The notes: generated by a model from the sequence alone, not told the origin. DNA of 64,000 nucleotides from Sphingomonas suaedae (GCF_007833215.1 NZ_CP042239.1:186001-250000); one strand, 5' to 3'. Numbered from the stretch's first letter, positions 16,300-25,238 are shown. Made by a program: numbers and translations.

Positions 16300-17931
16300 C
16301 TACTGGCAGCTCGACCCAGGCCCAGCATCCAGGTCCAGGCACCGCCCGTCGATCTCGTCGCTGTCCACCGCCAGCCCGATCACACTCGCCAGCGTCGGCA
16401 GGATGTCCACCGTCTCCACCCCATTGGGCTGTTCGAACGGCGCCATCCCCTTGCGCCAGAACAGGATCGGCACGCGCCGATCGTAATCCCAGATGCTGCC
16501 ATGTGTCGCGACCGATCCGCCGGGGACGGGGATCGGCGTGATCCGCGGCTTCAGCACGACATAGAAATCGCCCGACCGCCCGGGATAATAGGATGCCCGC
16601 ACCCGCTGGAGCAATGTCCAGCTTTCCGGCGGGCCGCTCGGGCTGGCCGTCGCCATGATCTCCGCCCCGCTGAACACCGCTGCAACCTGAGGATGCGCGC
16701 GATAGGCGTTCATCGCCGCGTCCATCACCTTGGCCCGCTGTTCAGGGGGAAGCGCCGGGTCGACATAGATGTCCCCGAAATTTCCGCCCCATAGCAATCG
16801 CTGTTCGCCCAGCCCCAGCTTCGCCGCGACCGTCTTGCCCATCGCGCGCGCGGTCAGCACGCCTTCGGCCCGTGCCGCTTCCGGCAGGCCGTGCATCCGG
16901 TTGCGCTCGGGCAGGTCGTGGCCGCCATGATCGGCGGTGAGCACCAGCTGATAGTCCACCCCGCTCGCGTCGAGCAGCTTGAAGAAATCGCCCAGGTCGC
17001 GGTCGAGGCTGGCGAGCTGCAGGCACATCTCCGTACCCTGCGTGCCATAGCCATGGCCGACATAATCGGTTGCCGATGCGCCGACGATCAGCAGGTCGGT
17101 CGCCGTGCCGCGCCCCAGTTTCATCTGTTCGAATTGCGCTGCCGCCAATGCCAGCACCGCCCCGTCCATCTCGGGCGAGGCGCGAAAGGCGCGCGCATCG
17201 CCCGCCTCGCGTGCAAAGCGCCCCGTGCCGACGGTGCGGCTCCCGGCGGTGACGGCGATGTCCTTGGGCTTGCAGAAATCGGGCAGTTCCAGCGCGGGCT
17301 GGGCGAGCGCGATCCGCGCCGCGATTGCCGCATTGGCGCGCGCGACCAGTGGCGTCTCGGGCGTCCCCGCATAGCTGACAAATCCCTTGCCGCCCCACCA
17401 CCAGGTCTGGTCGGCGGTCTTGCCGCCCATCATCACCGCCGCGCGATCCTTGCCCGCGACCGACACCACGCGCGTGGCCGGATTTGCCGCCTTCATCCGG
17501 TCGCCCAGCGTCGGGACCATCAGATGGACGGGTGAGACAGTGTAGCGATCCGAGCTGCTGTCCGGAACGCGCTCATCCTCGGCGCAATAGATGGTCTTGT
17601 CCTTGCGCGGTGTCTTCAGGTCCATCCAGTCGTTGGCGACGATCCCCGTGCGCGCCGGGCGGCTGCCGGTCAGGATCGTCGAATGGCCGGGGCAGGTCTC
17701 GGTCGCGGCATGGCTTTGGTAGCCCGAGGGAAATACTCCGCCGCGCGCCAGCCGCGCCAGCCCGCCGGTGAAATATTGGCGATATTCCGCGAACAGGTCG
17801 GCGGAGAACTGGTCGACCGAAATTGCCACGATCAGCTTGGGCGGGGTTGCGGGGGCGGGGGCGGGTGCCACATCCTGCGCCAGAGCGGGCGTGGCGATGA
17901 GCATGGCAGTGGCGAGCAATCGAGCGAGCAT
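16300..17931 (-). CDS. phoK: PhoK-like alkaline phosphatase family protein
   Basis: 543 residues with a signal peptide (about 1-19, ATPALAQD). Alkaline-phosphatase fold like Sphingomonas PhoK: metal Asp40 in ISVDQFSADL, nucleophile Thr79 in ATETCPGHSTIL, ATDYVGHGYG, the TADHGGHDLPER metal site and late ATHGSIWDYDRR. PhoK-type enzymes are secreted, calcium/zinc-dependent phosphatases with a Thr rather than Ser nucleophile. Length is close to the known PhoK (about 559). A GGAGGG lies before ATG17931. No Pho regulon genes are adjacent. Confidence 0.88.
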   Translation of the reverse strand: MLARLLATAMLIATPALAQDVAPAPAPATPPKLIVAISVDQFSADLFAEYRQYFTGGLARLARGGVFPSGYQSHAATETCPGHSTILTGSRPARTGIVANDWMDLKTPRKDKTIYCAEDERVPDSSSDRYTVSPVHLMVPTLGDRMKAANPATRVVSVAGKDRAAVMMGGKTADQTWWWGGKGFVSYAGTPETPLVARANAAIAARIALAQPALELPDFCKPKDIAVTAGSRTVGTGRFAREAGDARAFRASPEMDGAVLALAAAQFEQMKLGRGTATDLLIVGASATDYVGHGYGTQGTEMCLQLASLDRDLGDFFKLLDASGVDYQLVLTADHGGHDLPERNRMHGLPEAARAEGVLTARAMGKTVAAKLGLGEQRLLWGGNFGDIYVDPALPPEQRAKVMDAAMNAYRAHPQVAAVFSGAEIMATASPSGPPESWTLLQRVRASYYPGRSGDFYVVLKPRITPIPVPGGSVATHGSIWDYDRRVPILFWRKGMAPFEQPNGVETVDILPTLASVIGLAVDSDEIDGRCLDLDAGPGSSCQ

Positions 17932-18002
17932 GAACCCTCCGGCATGGCAAAGTTGGCCGCGCCCGCTATGTTCGCTCCTTCCCGGTACGGCAAGGATGCG
18001 TA

Positions 18003-20042
18003 ATGCGCAGATTCGGTTTCGCGTTGATGACCTGGCTGCTCGCGCTCGCGGCGCTCCCCGCGCTCGCCCAGCCCGCAGCGCAGGACAATCTCTCGGTCGA
18101 GCTGATCGCCGAAACCGATACGCCCGCGCCCGGCAGCACGGTCACGGTCGCCTTCGTCGCGAAGCCCGACCCCGGCTGGCACGGCTATTGGAAGAACCCG
18201 GGCGATGCCGGTCTCGATACCCGGCTCGACTGGACGCTGCCGCAGGGCGTTACCGCAGGCGAGCTGCGTTACCCGGTCCCGACGCGCCTGCTGATCGCCG
18301 GGATCATGAACTATGTGTACAAGGGCAGCTATACCCAGCTGACCACGCTTAACATCCCTGCCGGGCTCGCCCCGGGCACCGCGCTGCCGATCAGCGTGCG
18401 CGCCGATTACCTCGTCTGCACCGACGAAATCTGCGTCCCCGAAACCGAAAATCTGACGATGCAACTCACCGTCGGCGATGGCAGCATCACCCCCGAGCGC
18501 CGCGCCCGTTTCGACCAATGGCGCCGCACCTTTCCCAAGCCGCTCGGCAGCGAGGCGAAGTTCGCGGTTGCGGACGGAATGCTGCGCGTCGCAATCCCCT
18601 TCCCCGCGAATGTGCCGCTCGGCAAGGACGCCTATTTCTTCCCCCAGACGCTCGACGCGATGACCTATGCCGAGCCGCAGAAGATCACCCGCGACGGAGA
18701 TACGCTGCTGATCGAGGCAAAGGCGGGGATCACCGTCCCCGACCGCCTCGAAGGCGTGCTCGCGACCGGCGACCGTGAAGGCTTCGCGCTCACCGCCGTC
18801 CCCGGCACGGTGAGCGCCGCCACGAGCGGGGCAGGGGGTGCCGCGATCGACTGGTCCGCCGCCTTGCTCGCGCTGGGCGGCGCGCTGCTCGGCGGGCTGA
18901 TCCTCAACATCATGCCCTGCGTCTTCCCGATCCTCAGCCTGAAAGCGCTGAGCCTCGCCAAAAGCGGCACCAGCGAGGCCCATGCCCGCGCCGAAGCGCT
19001 GGCCTATACCACAGGCGTCGTTCTCGTCGTCGTCGCGCTCGGCGGCCTGATGCTCGCCCTGCGCGCGGGCGGCGCCAGCGTCGGCTGGGCGTTCCAGCTC
19101 ACCGATCCGCGCGTCATCCTGTTCCTGCTGCTCCTCGTTCTCGGCATCGCGCTCAACCTTGCCGGGCTGTTCGAGCTGATGACCCCCAAATTCGCCGGAC
19201 GCCTTGCCAGCGGTGGCAGCGGCGGTGCCTTCATGACCGGCGCGCTCGCCGCGTTCATCGCCACGCCGTGCACCGGTCCGTTCATGGGCGTCGCGCTCGG
19301 CGCGGCGCTGGTGCTGCCCTGGTATATCGCGCTGCTGATCTTCCTCGGCCTCGGCCTCGGCCTCGCCTTGCCGTTCCTGCTTCTCGGCTTCGTCCCCGCA
19401 TTGCGCCGGATGCTGCCCAAGCCGGGCGCGTGGATGGATATGTTCCGCAAGATCCTGTCGATCCCGATGTTCCTCACCGCCATTGCGCTCGCCTGGGTGC
19501 TGGGCGGGCTTAAGGGCGTCAACGGCATGGCCGTCGGGCTGATCGTCGCGCTCGCGCTTGCGGTGGCGCTGTGGATCGCCGGACGACGACAGGCACGCGG
19601 CACCGGCACCGGCCCTGCATGGGCTGCCGCCGCGCTCGTCACCCTCGCCGGCATCTGGGCGGTCGCCGCGATCGAAAAGCCCGCCGCCGCACAGGCAAGC
19701 ACCGGCGCCCAGCCCTTCAGCGAAGCCCGCCTCGCGGACCTTCGCGCCCGGAACAAGCCCGTCTTCGCCTATTTCACCGCCGACTGGTGCGTCACCTGCA
19801 AGGTCAACGAAAAGGGCGCGATCGAGACCGATGCGGTGCGCGACGCCTTTGCCAGGGGCGGCGTCACCGTCCTTGTCGGCGACTGGACCGATGGCGACCC
19901 TGCGCTCGGCCGCTTCATCGAACGCCATAACCGCGCGGGCGTACCGCTCTACCTCTGGTACCCGGCCGGCGCGACCGAGCCCCAGGTCTTGCCCCAGTTG
20001 CTCACACAGGGCATGTTGACCGGGCTGACGGGGGGTAAATAA
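18003..20042 (+). CDS. dsbD: Protein-disulfide reductase DsbD
   Basis: 679 residues. Signal peptide (about 1-23), periplasmic N-terminal domain with Cys139 and Cys144 (LVCTDEICVPE), about eight membrane helices (residues 280-545) with the paired cysteines Cys306 (MPCVFP) and Cys423 (TPCTGPF), and a C-terminal thioredoxin-like domain with CVTC (596-599). It passes electrons from cytosolic thioredoxin through the inner membrane to periplasmic thiol proteins. The redoxin gene 23 bp downstream is a plausible client. Confidence 0.92.
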   Translation: MRRFGFALMTWLLALAALPALAQPAAQDNLSVELIAETDTPAPGSTVTVAFVAKPDPGWHGYWKNPGDAGLDTRLDWTLPQGVTAGELRYPVPTRLLIAGIMNYVYKGSYTQLTTLNIPAGLAPGTALPISVRADYLVCTDEICVPETENLTMQLTVGDGSITPERRARFDQWRRTFPKPLGSEAKFAVADGMLRVAIPFPANVPLGKDAYFFPQTLDAMTYAEPQKITRDGDTLLIEAKAGITVPDRLEGVLATGDREGFALTAVPGTVSAATSGAGGAAIDWSAALLALGGALLGGLILNIMPCVFPILSLKALSLAKSGTSEAHARAEALAYTTGVVLVVVALGGLMLALRAGGASVGWAFQLTDPRVILFLLLLVLGIALNLAGLFELMTPKFAGRLASGGSGGAFMTGALAAFIATPCTGPFMGVALGAALVLPWYIALLIFLGLGLGLALPFLLLGFVPALRRMLPKPGAWMDMFRKILSIPMFLTAIALAWVLGGLKGVNGMAVGLIVALALAVALWIAGRRQARGTGTGPAWAAAALVTLAGIWAVAAIEKPAAAQASTGAQPFSEARLADLRARNKPVFAYFTADWCVTCKVNEKGAIETDAVRDAFARGGVTVLVGDWTDGDPALGRFIERHNRAGVPLYLWYPAGATEPQVLPQLLTQGMLTGLTGGK

Positions 20043-20065
20043 CCGCAGATCAAGGAGATGAGCCG

Positions 20066-20671
20066 ATGCACCGACTGATCCCGATTGCCGCCGCGACGCT
20101 TGCGGCCCTTGCCATCCCCGCCGCCGCGCAACAGGCCAACGGCCAGAAGGCGACCGATTTCAAACTGACCGACGCCACCGGCAAGACCGTCCAGCTCAGC
20201 GATTTCAAGGGCAAGACCGTGGTGCTGGAGTGGAACAACCCCGGCTGCCCCTTCGTCCAGCGGCATTATGAAGGAAATATGCAAAAGACCCAGGCCGCGG
20301 CAAAGGCCGGCGGCGTCGTGTGGCTGACCATCAACTCGGGCGCCCCGGGGAAGCAGGGCCATATGACCGGCGCCGAAGCGCAGAAATGGGTCGGCGAGAA
20401 GAAGGCCACGCCTGCCCATTACCTGCTCGATCCCAAGGGCGTGGTGGGCAAGGGCTATGCCGCCAAGACCACCCCGCACATGTACATCATCGATGCTGCG
20501 GGTGTGCTGCGCTACCAGGGCGGCATTGACGACAAACCCGCCGCCCGCGTCGAGGAAATGGGAGCGGCCCGCAACCACGTCCTCGCCGCGCTCAATGAGA
20601 TGAAGGCCGGCAAACCCGTCTCGGTCGCGCAATCGACGCCCTATGGCTGCTCGGTCAAATATGCCGGGTGA
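20066..20671 (+). CDS. Periplasmic thioredoxin-fold (redoxin/AhpC-TSA) protein
   Basis: 201 residues with a signal peptide (about 1-21). Redoxin fold: FKLTDATGKTVQLSDFKGKT, then VLEWNNPGCPFVQRHY with Cys61 in a CPFV context (no second Cys of CXXC) and a C-terminal Cys195 in PYGCSVKY. The two separated cysteines look more like a peroxiredoxin-type peroxidatic/resolving pair than a thioredoxin. AAGGAG precedes ATG20066. Probably co-transcribed with dsbD, which could keep it reduced. Confidence 0.85.
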   Translation: MHRLIPIAAATLAALAIPAAAQQANGQKATDFKLTDATGKTVQLSDFKGKTVVLEWNNPGCPFVQRHYEGNMQKTQAAAKAGGVVWLTINSGAPGKQGHMTGAEAQKWVGEKKATPAHYLLDPKGVVGKGYAAKTTPHMYIIDAAGVLRYQGGIDDKPAARVEEMGAARNHVLAALNEMKAGKPVSVAQSTPYGCSVKYAG

Positions 20672-20713
20672 GGTGAGCTTTCCTTCCCTGTGATAGGGGG
20701 CAGGGAAGGAGAG

Positions 20714-20741
20714 AAGGCCGGGGGAAACCCCGGCCTTTTTT
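20714..20741 (+). terminator. Rho-independent terminator after dsbD-redoxin
   Basis: Stem AAGGCCGGGG / CCCCGGCCTT around GAAA with a run of six T after it. It lies 43 bp past the redoxin stop. Confidence 0.85.
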
Positions 20742-20745
20742 GTTG

Positions 20746-20880
20746 GAGGGGAGGGGCCCGCCGTCGCAGGCGGTGGTGGCGGGGTGGCCGCGCAGACGGC
20801 CGAAAGCCGCTCGACAAAACACCGCCCTCTACGGGGCAGCCCCACCGTCAGCGCTGCGCGCTGCCACCTACTTGCGGGCA
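20746..20880. repeat. Degenerate palindromic repeat remnants
   Basis: GAGGGGCCCGCCGTCGCAGG at 20750 onward is near-identical to the sequence inside the repeat at 45046-45070 (gaggggcccgccgccgtaag). More GC-rich fragments follow up to 20880. No gene is seen in 20742-20894. Confidence 0.5.
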
Positions 20881-20894
20881 GCGAGGAACAATCG

Positions 20895-21551
20895 CTACTC
20901 CCCGCCAAATCGCTCCCACAATTTAGGATAGCGTTTGGCAAGGTCGGCGGGGTCCTCGCTGAACGCCGCGCCGCTCGGCTCGTTGTCGTAAGCCATGTCC
21001 GCGATCACCGGCATGTCATTCCAATCTCGCCCGGTTTTCTCCTGCCACGCTTCACGCGCGACGTATGCGAACTCTTCAAATTCATAATCGCCTCCACCAC
21101 CCGGAGCCAACAGGTCAGCTAAGCTGTCGGGGCTGGCGACTACTTTATCGAAGACGGACCGACCCTTTGATATCAACCAGCAACGAAAATACTCGAAGCC
21201 ATCGTCTGATGCGCCGCCATTTGCCAGATAAGCAGCACCCCACAAGTCCCACGAATATGACCGGCGCATCGTTTCATCAAAAATGCGCTCAAAATCTGCA
21301 ATTTGCGAAGCGGATAAGCGGCTAAGGGATGCTCGCAAATCAGCCAGTTGAGCGTCGGGATCTGCCTCCAACGCCGCAGAATGATCTACTAAAGCCCAGA
21401 AACTCTCTTGGGTAAGAGGGCCTGATCCTACCACCAGGGGAGCAGGCGTGCCGTCACTCGGTCGGGCCTCAGTCACCCCGCCACCAAATGCGCGGACGGC
21501 CAAGAAGATAAGGCTGGCTAGCAGAAGCCCCCAGATGATCATCGTTTTCAA
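20895..21551 (-). CDS. DUF4240 domain protein with N-terminal membrane anchor
   Basis: About 218 residues from TTG21551, chosen because AAGGAG lies 6 nt upstream; ATG21542 and ATG21581 are alternatives. A hydrophobic helix (IIWGLLLASLIFLAV) is followed by a DUF4240-like domain: ESFWALVDHSAALEADPD, RRSYSWDLWGAAYLANGG, DDGFEYFRCWLISKGRSVFD and EFAYVAREAWQEKTGRD. Function unknown. The gene is visibly AT-richer and uses rarer codons than its neighbours, which suggests recent acquisition. No operon partners. Confidence 0.8.
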   Translation of the reverse strand: MKTMIIWGLLLASLIFLAVRAFGGGVTEARPSDGTPAPLVVGSGPLTQESFWALVDHSAALEADPDAQLADLRASLSRLSASQIADFERIFDETMRRSYSWDLWGAAYLANGGASDDGFEYFRCWLISKGRSVFDKVVASPDSLADLLAPGGGGDYEFEEFAYVAREAWQEKTGRDWNDMPVIADMAYDNEPSGAAFSEDPADLAKRYPKLWERFGGE

Positions 21552-21581
21552 GCCGCTCTCCTTCCCTCGATTTACCTGCAT

Positions 21582-22004
21582 GAAAGTGGGTCAGGTTTGC
21601 AACGACCGGTTCGTGGAATCCTGCCGACGGCACGAGCCGGGAATGGGCCGTAAGTCGTCAGTCCGAACAGAGTCGTTCCGTGTAATTTTGCATAAGACAT
21701 GTTGGATTTTTCATGGTTTGTTCCGAGCATGTCCTCATCTTTCTTTTTCGTCCAGCCCGCGCCCTCGCGTCGCGGAGGCGCGGTCGGCTCGATCCAATCG
21801 CCTGACAGTCGCCTCACCGTCGCGCAGGCGTCGCGTCCCAGTCGCATTCCCATCCCAAATCCGTCGCGTCGCAGTCGCATCGCCCCAAGACACCCCCTTT
21901 TTTTGTCAGCTTCGTCTGTCAGCCCAGCACCTCACCCCCTTGTGCAACGCAGCAAAGCATTGCAGCATGGAACTTGTCGCACCGTTCGACACTTGGGAGG
22001 CTTG
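21582..22004. other. Gene-free 423-bp region upstream of the ATP-grasp operon
   Basis: I see no credible gene. The first 180 bp are AT-richer (GTGTAATTTTGCATAAGACA near 21680). From 21770 to 21890 the word GTCGC occurs about eight times, including two related stretches reading GTCGCGTC-CAGTCGCAT. A T-run (TTTTTTTTGTCAGC) at 21898 and a TGCAACGCAGCA / GCATTGCAGCA pair at 21943-21967 precede the next start. Promoter elements for the operon probably lie here, but none is clear. Confidence 0.5.
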
Positions 22005-23471
22005 ATGGGGAAAGGCCGCGCGTTCGACGAGATCTGGGGTCATGGCGGGCCGGATGCGCCGCGTCCCGACTTTGCCGAACTGTCGCGCTGGATGGCCGAA
22101 ACGCCCCATGCCGAACTCAACCGTCGCCAGCAGGCTGCAGAAGCCACCTTCCGCCAGCTCGGCATCACCTTCGCCGTCTATGGCGAGAGCGAAGCGAGCG
22201 AACGCATCATCCCGTTCGACATCGTGCCCCGCATCTTCCTGCACGACGAATGGCAGCGCCTGTCCGAGGGGCTGGTCCAGCGGGTCGAGGCGATCAACGC
22301 CTTTCTCCAGGACATTTACGGCGAGCGCCGCATCCTCAAGGAAGGCGTGCTGCCCCCCGAACTGGTGCTGCTCAACCCGCAATTCCGGCCCGAAGTGGCG
22401 GGGATCCGGCCGCCGCACGATGTCTGGGCGCATATCTGCGGGATCGATCTCGTCCGCACCGGCCCCGACGAATTCTTCGTGCTCGAGGATAATGCCCGCA
22501 CCCCGTCGGGCGTGTCCTACATGCTCGAAAACCGCGAGGCGATGATCCGGCTGTGCCCCGAACTGTTCCGCAGCTTCCGGGTCGCTGCGGTGGACAGCTA
22601 TAGCGACATGCTGCGCGAAACCATGCGCTCGGTGGCGCCCGAACGCAGCGGTACCACCCCCGTCTGCGTCGTGCTGACCCCGGGGCACTTCAACTCGGCC
22701 TATTACGAACACAGCTTCCTTGCCGACACGATGGGGGTGGAGCTGGTCGAGGCGGCCGACCTGCTGGTCGATGACGACATCGTCTATATGCAGACCATCG
22801 CCGGGCGGGTGCGGGTCGACGTCATCTACCGCCGCATCGACGACGATTTCCTCGATCCGCTGGTCTTCCGCCCGGATTCGATGCTGGGCGTGCCCGGCAT
22901 CATGTCGGCGTATCGTGCGGGCAATGTCGCGCTGATCAACGCGCCGGGCAACGGCATCGCCGACGACAAGGCGATCTACAGCTACATGCCGGAGATCGTG
23001 AAATTCTACTCGGGCGCCGAAGCCAAACTGCCCAATGTCGAGACCTGGCGCTGCCGCGAACCGCAGGCGCTGAAATACGTCCTCGACCATCTCGATGAGG
23101 TGGTGGTGAAGCTGGTCGACGGATCGGGCGGTTATGGAATGCTGGTCGGTCCGACCGCGAGCAAGGCGGAGATTGAGGCGTTTCGCGCCGCGCTGATCGC
23201 CGAACCGCATCGTTATATCGCCCAGCCGACGCTGGCCTTGTCCACCGTGCCGACGCTGACCGAGAGCGGCCTCGCCCCGCGCCATGTCGATTTCCGCCCC
23301 TTCGTCCTCACCGGCTCCGACGGCGTCCGCGTCGTTCCCGGCGGCCTGACCCGCGTCGCGCTTAAGGAAGGATCGCTGGTCGTCAATTCCAGTCAGGGCG
23401 GCGGGACCAAGGACAGTTTCGTCCTGCTGCCAAAGGGGCAGAGCCAGCAGCAGACGCAGGTGCAATCCTGA
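22005..23471 (+). CDS. Circularly permuted type 2 ATP-grasp protein
   Basis: 488 residues (DUF404/DUF407 type). Seen: RIFLHDEWQRLSEGLVQRVE, AFLQDIYGERRILKEGVLPP, the FFVLEDNARTPSGVSYMLEN block that carries ATP/metal-binding acids, and a C-terminal LVDGSGGYGMLVGP loop. Family members are predicted ATP-dependent carboxylate-amine ligases acting on an unknown peptide. A GGGAGG lies 4 nt before ATG22005; the open frame runs further upstream but without coding features. TGATG overlap with the next gene. Confidence 0.92.
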   Translation: MGKGRAFDEIWGHGGPDAPRPDFAELSRWMAETPHAELNRRQQAAEATFRQLGITFAVYGESEASERIIPFDIVPRIFLHDEWQRLSEGLVQRVEAINAFLQDIYGERRILKEGVLPPELVLLNPQFRPEVAGIRPPHDVWAHICGIDLVRTGPDEFFVLEDNARTPSGVSYMLENREAMIRLCPELFRSFRVAAVDSYSDMLRETMRSVAPERSGTTPVCVVLTPGHFNSAYYEHSFLADTMGVELVEAADLLVDDDIVYMQTIAGRVRVDVIYRRIDDDFLDPLVFRPDSMLGVPGIMSAYRAGNVALINAPGNGIADDKAIYSYMPEIVKFYSGAEAKLPNVETWRCREPQALKYVLDHLDEVVVKLVDGSGGYGMLVGPTASKAEIEAFRAALIAEPHRYIAQPTLALSTVPTLTESGLAPRHVDFRPFVLTGSDGVRVVPGGLTRVALKEGSLVVNSSQGGGTKDSFVLLPKGQSQQQTQVQS

Positions 23472-24412
23472 TGCGGATGCTCTCGCGCACTGCGGCGTCG
23501 CTTTACTGGCTCGGCCGCTATGTCGAGCGCGCCGACTTCACCGCCCGGCTGATCGAGGCGACGGTGCGCCTCGATGCGCTGTCGGCCAGCCCGGCCGGCG
23601 AGGCCGCCTGGGCCAGTGCGCTTGCCGTCACCTATAACGACAAGGCGTTCGCCGCGACCGGTCACGCGATCAGCCCGCAGCCGGTTGCGCATTTTCTGAC
23701 GCTCGACATGGGCAATCCCGGCTCAATCGTTCGCTGTCTCGAACAGGCGCGTAACAATGCCCGGGCAGTTCGGACCGCGCTGACGCGCGAGGCGTGGACT
23801 GCGATCAACCGGTTGTGGCTGCTGTTCGCCAAACGGGTCAGTCCCGGCGGCACCGCGACGACGCTCAGCCTGGTCGAAGGCGTGATGGCCGAGGCGCGGG
23901 GTTTTGAGGGCGCGATCCACCGGATGATGGCGAACGAGGCGGCGATGCTGATTCAGCTCGGTGCGGCGATCGAGCGGTCGGACAACACCGCGCGGCTGCT
24001 CGACGTCAAATATCACCTGTTGCTGCCAGAGGGCGAGCGGGTGGGGGGCCTCGTCGATCGCGACCAGTGGACCACGATCCTGCAAACCGTCTCGGCCGTC
24101 ACCGCCTATCGCTGGCTCTACAGCGACGGGCTGCGCCCATCGAACGTCATCGATCTGCTCATCACCCGCGCCGAATTGCCGCGCAGTCTGGCGGGATGCG
24201 TCGAGGAGGTGGTGGAACAGCTCAACGCCCTCGCCAAGCGCACCGGGCTTCAGGGCGAGGCTGACCGGATGGCGCGCGCGCGGATCGCGCGGATGCAGAA
24301 GACGCGCAGCCATGAGGTGATCGTCAGCGGACTGCATGAATATCTTCAGGCATTCATTCGCGAAAATGCGATGCTGGACGCTGCTATCGCGCGCCAGTTC
24401 CGTTTCATCTAA
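23471..24412 (+). CDS. Alpha-E domain protein (DUF403)
   Basis: 313 residues, nearly all alpha-helical: MLSRTAASLYWLGRYVERAD at the N-terminus is the family signature, followed by AIERSDNTARLLDVKYHLLL. Biochemical role unknown; it nearly always accompanies the permuted ATP-grasp and transglutaminase genes, as here (overlapping start upstream, 9 bp to the next gene). Confidence 0.92.
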   Translation: MRMLSRTAASLYWLGRYVERADFTARLIEATVRLDALSASPAGEAAWASALAVTYNDKAFAATGHAISPQPVAHFLTLDMGNPGSIVRCLEQARNNARAVRTALTREAWTAINRLWLLFAKRVSPGGTATTLSLVEGVMAEARGFEGAIHRMMANEAAMLIQLGAAIERSDNTARLLDVKYHLLLPEGERVGGLVDRDQWTTILQTVSAVTAYRWLYSDGLRPSNVIDLLITRAELPRSLAGCVEEVVEQLNALAKRTGLQGEADRMARARIARMQKTRSHEVIVSGLHEYLQAFIRENAMLDAAIARQFRFI

Positions 24413-24421
24413 GGCTGCGCC

Positions 24422-25231
24422 ATGCGTCTCGCGATCGACCATCAGACCCGCTACCGGTTCAGCGAGCCGCAGGGACGGCTGGTGCAGACGCTGCGGCTGA
24501 CGCCCGGCGACACGCACGACCAGACCGTGGTGGATTGGCGGATCGACGTCGATTGCGACGTCCGCCTGCGCGAGTCGGTCGATGGGTTCGGCAACCGCGT
24601 GACGATGCTGTTCGCCGAAGGGCCGCTCGACGGGATCGACATCACCGTCGCGGGACAGGTGCTCACCACCGAATCCAATGGCGTGGTACGCGGGAGCGCC
24701 GAGCCGCTGCCGCCCGAGATTTTCCTCCGAACCACGCCGCGCAGCATGGCCTGTGCCGCGTTGATCGACTTTGTGAGGGATGGTCTGGGCGCGGGCGGAA
24801 GCGACCTCGATCGCCTCCACCGCTGGAACCTCGCGCTTGGACAACGCTTCCCTGATGTCCCCGACCGCCCCGACACCGGAGTCACCGCCGCCGAGGCGAT
24901 GGCCGGCGGCAAACCGGATTCGCGCGATCTGGCGCATATGTTCCTTGCCGGGGCGCGCGCGGCGGACTTTCCGGCGCGTTATGTCAGCGGCTATCGCCAA
25001 TGTCCGGCCGGCAGCTGCGCACCGCATGGCTGGGGGGAAGCCTGGGTCGATCGCTTGGGCTGGGTGGGGTTCGATCCCTCGGCGGGGATCAGCCCGGACG
25101 CCAATTACGTCCGCGTCGCCGTCGGGCTGGACGCGGCGGGGGCGGCGCCGGTCGCCGGTATCCGGCAGGGGGCTGGTGCTGAAGTAATGACGGTGGAGGT
25201 TCAGGTCGAACGCATGGCAGGCGACGCCTGA
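24422..25231 (+). CDS. Transglutaminase-like protein with Ser in place of catalytic Cys
   Basis: 269 residues. N-terminal bacterial transglutaminase-like domain (LAIDHQTRYRFSEPQGRLVQ), then the core: KPDSRDLAHMFLAGARAADF, PARYVSGYR, the His motif CAPHGWGEAWV and the Asp motif LGWVGFDPSAG. In the common family motif GVCxDFAH the Cys aligns with Ser167 here, while His and Asp remain. The protein may be a non-catalytic homolog or use Ser. Third gene of the ATP-grasp/alpha-E operon. Confidence 0.88.
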   Translation: MRLAIDHQTRYRFSEPQGRLVQTLRLTPGDTHDQTVVDWRIDVDCDVRLRESVDGFGNRVTMLFAEGPLDGIDITVAGQVLTTESNGVVRGSAEPLPPEIFLRTTPRSMACAALIDFVRDGLGAGGSDLDRLHRWNLALGQRFPDVPDRPDTGVTAAEAMAGGKPDSRDLAHMFLAGARAADFPARYVSGYRQCPAGSCAPHGWGEAWVDRLGWVGFDPSAGISPDANYVRVAVGLDAAGAAPVAGIRQGAGAEVMTVEVQVERMAGDA

Positions 25232-25238
25232 GCGCGGG

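Noticed and set aside
17832..19928. A 698-codon open frame on the minus strand opposite dsbD
   Set aside because: Low-complexity His/Asp/Arg-rich translation from GC-rich codon shadows; dsbD on the other strand has full domain structure.
21448..22005. A 185-codon plus-strand frame in the AT-rich gap
   Set aside because: Overlaps the DUF4240 gene antisense, is rich in Ser/Arg low complexity and has no ribosome site or motif.
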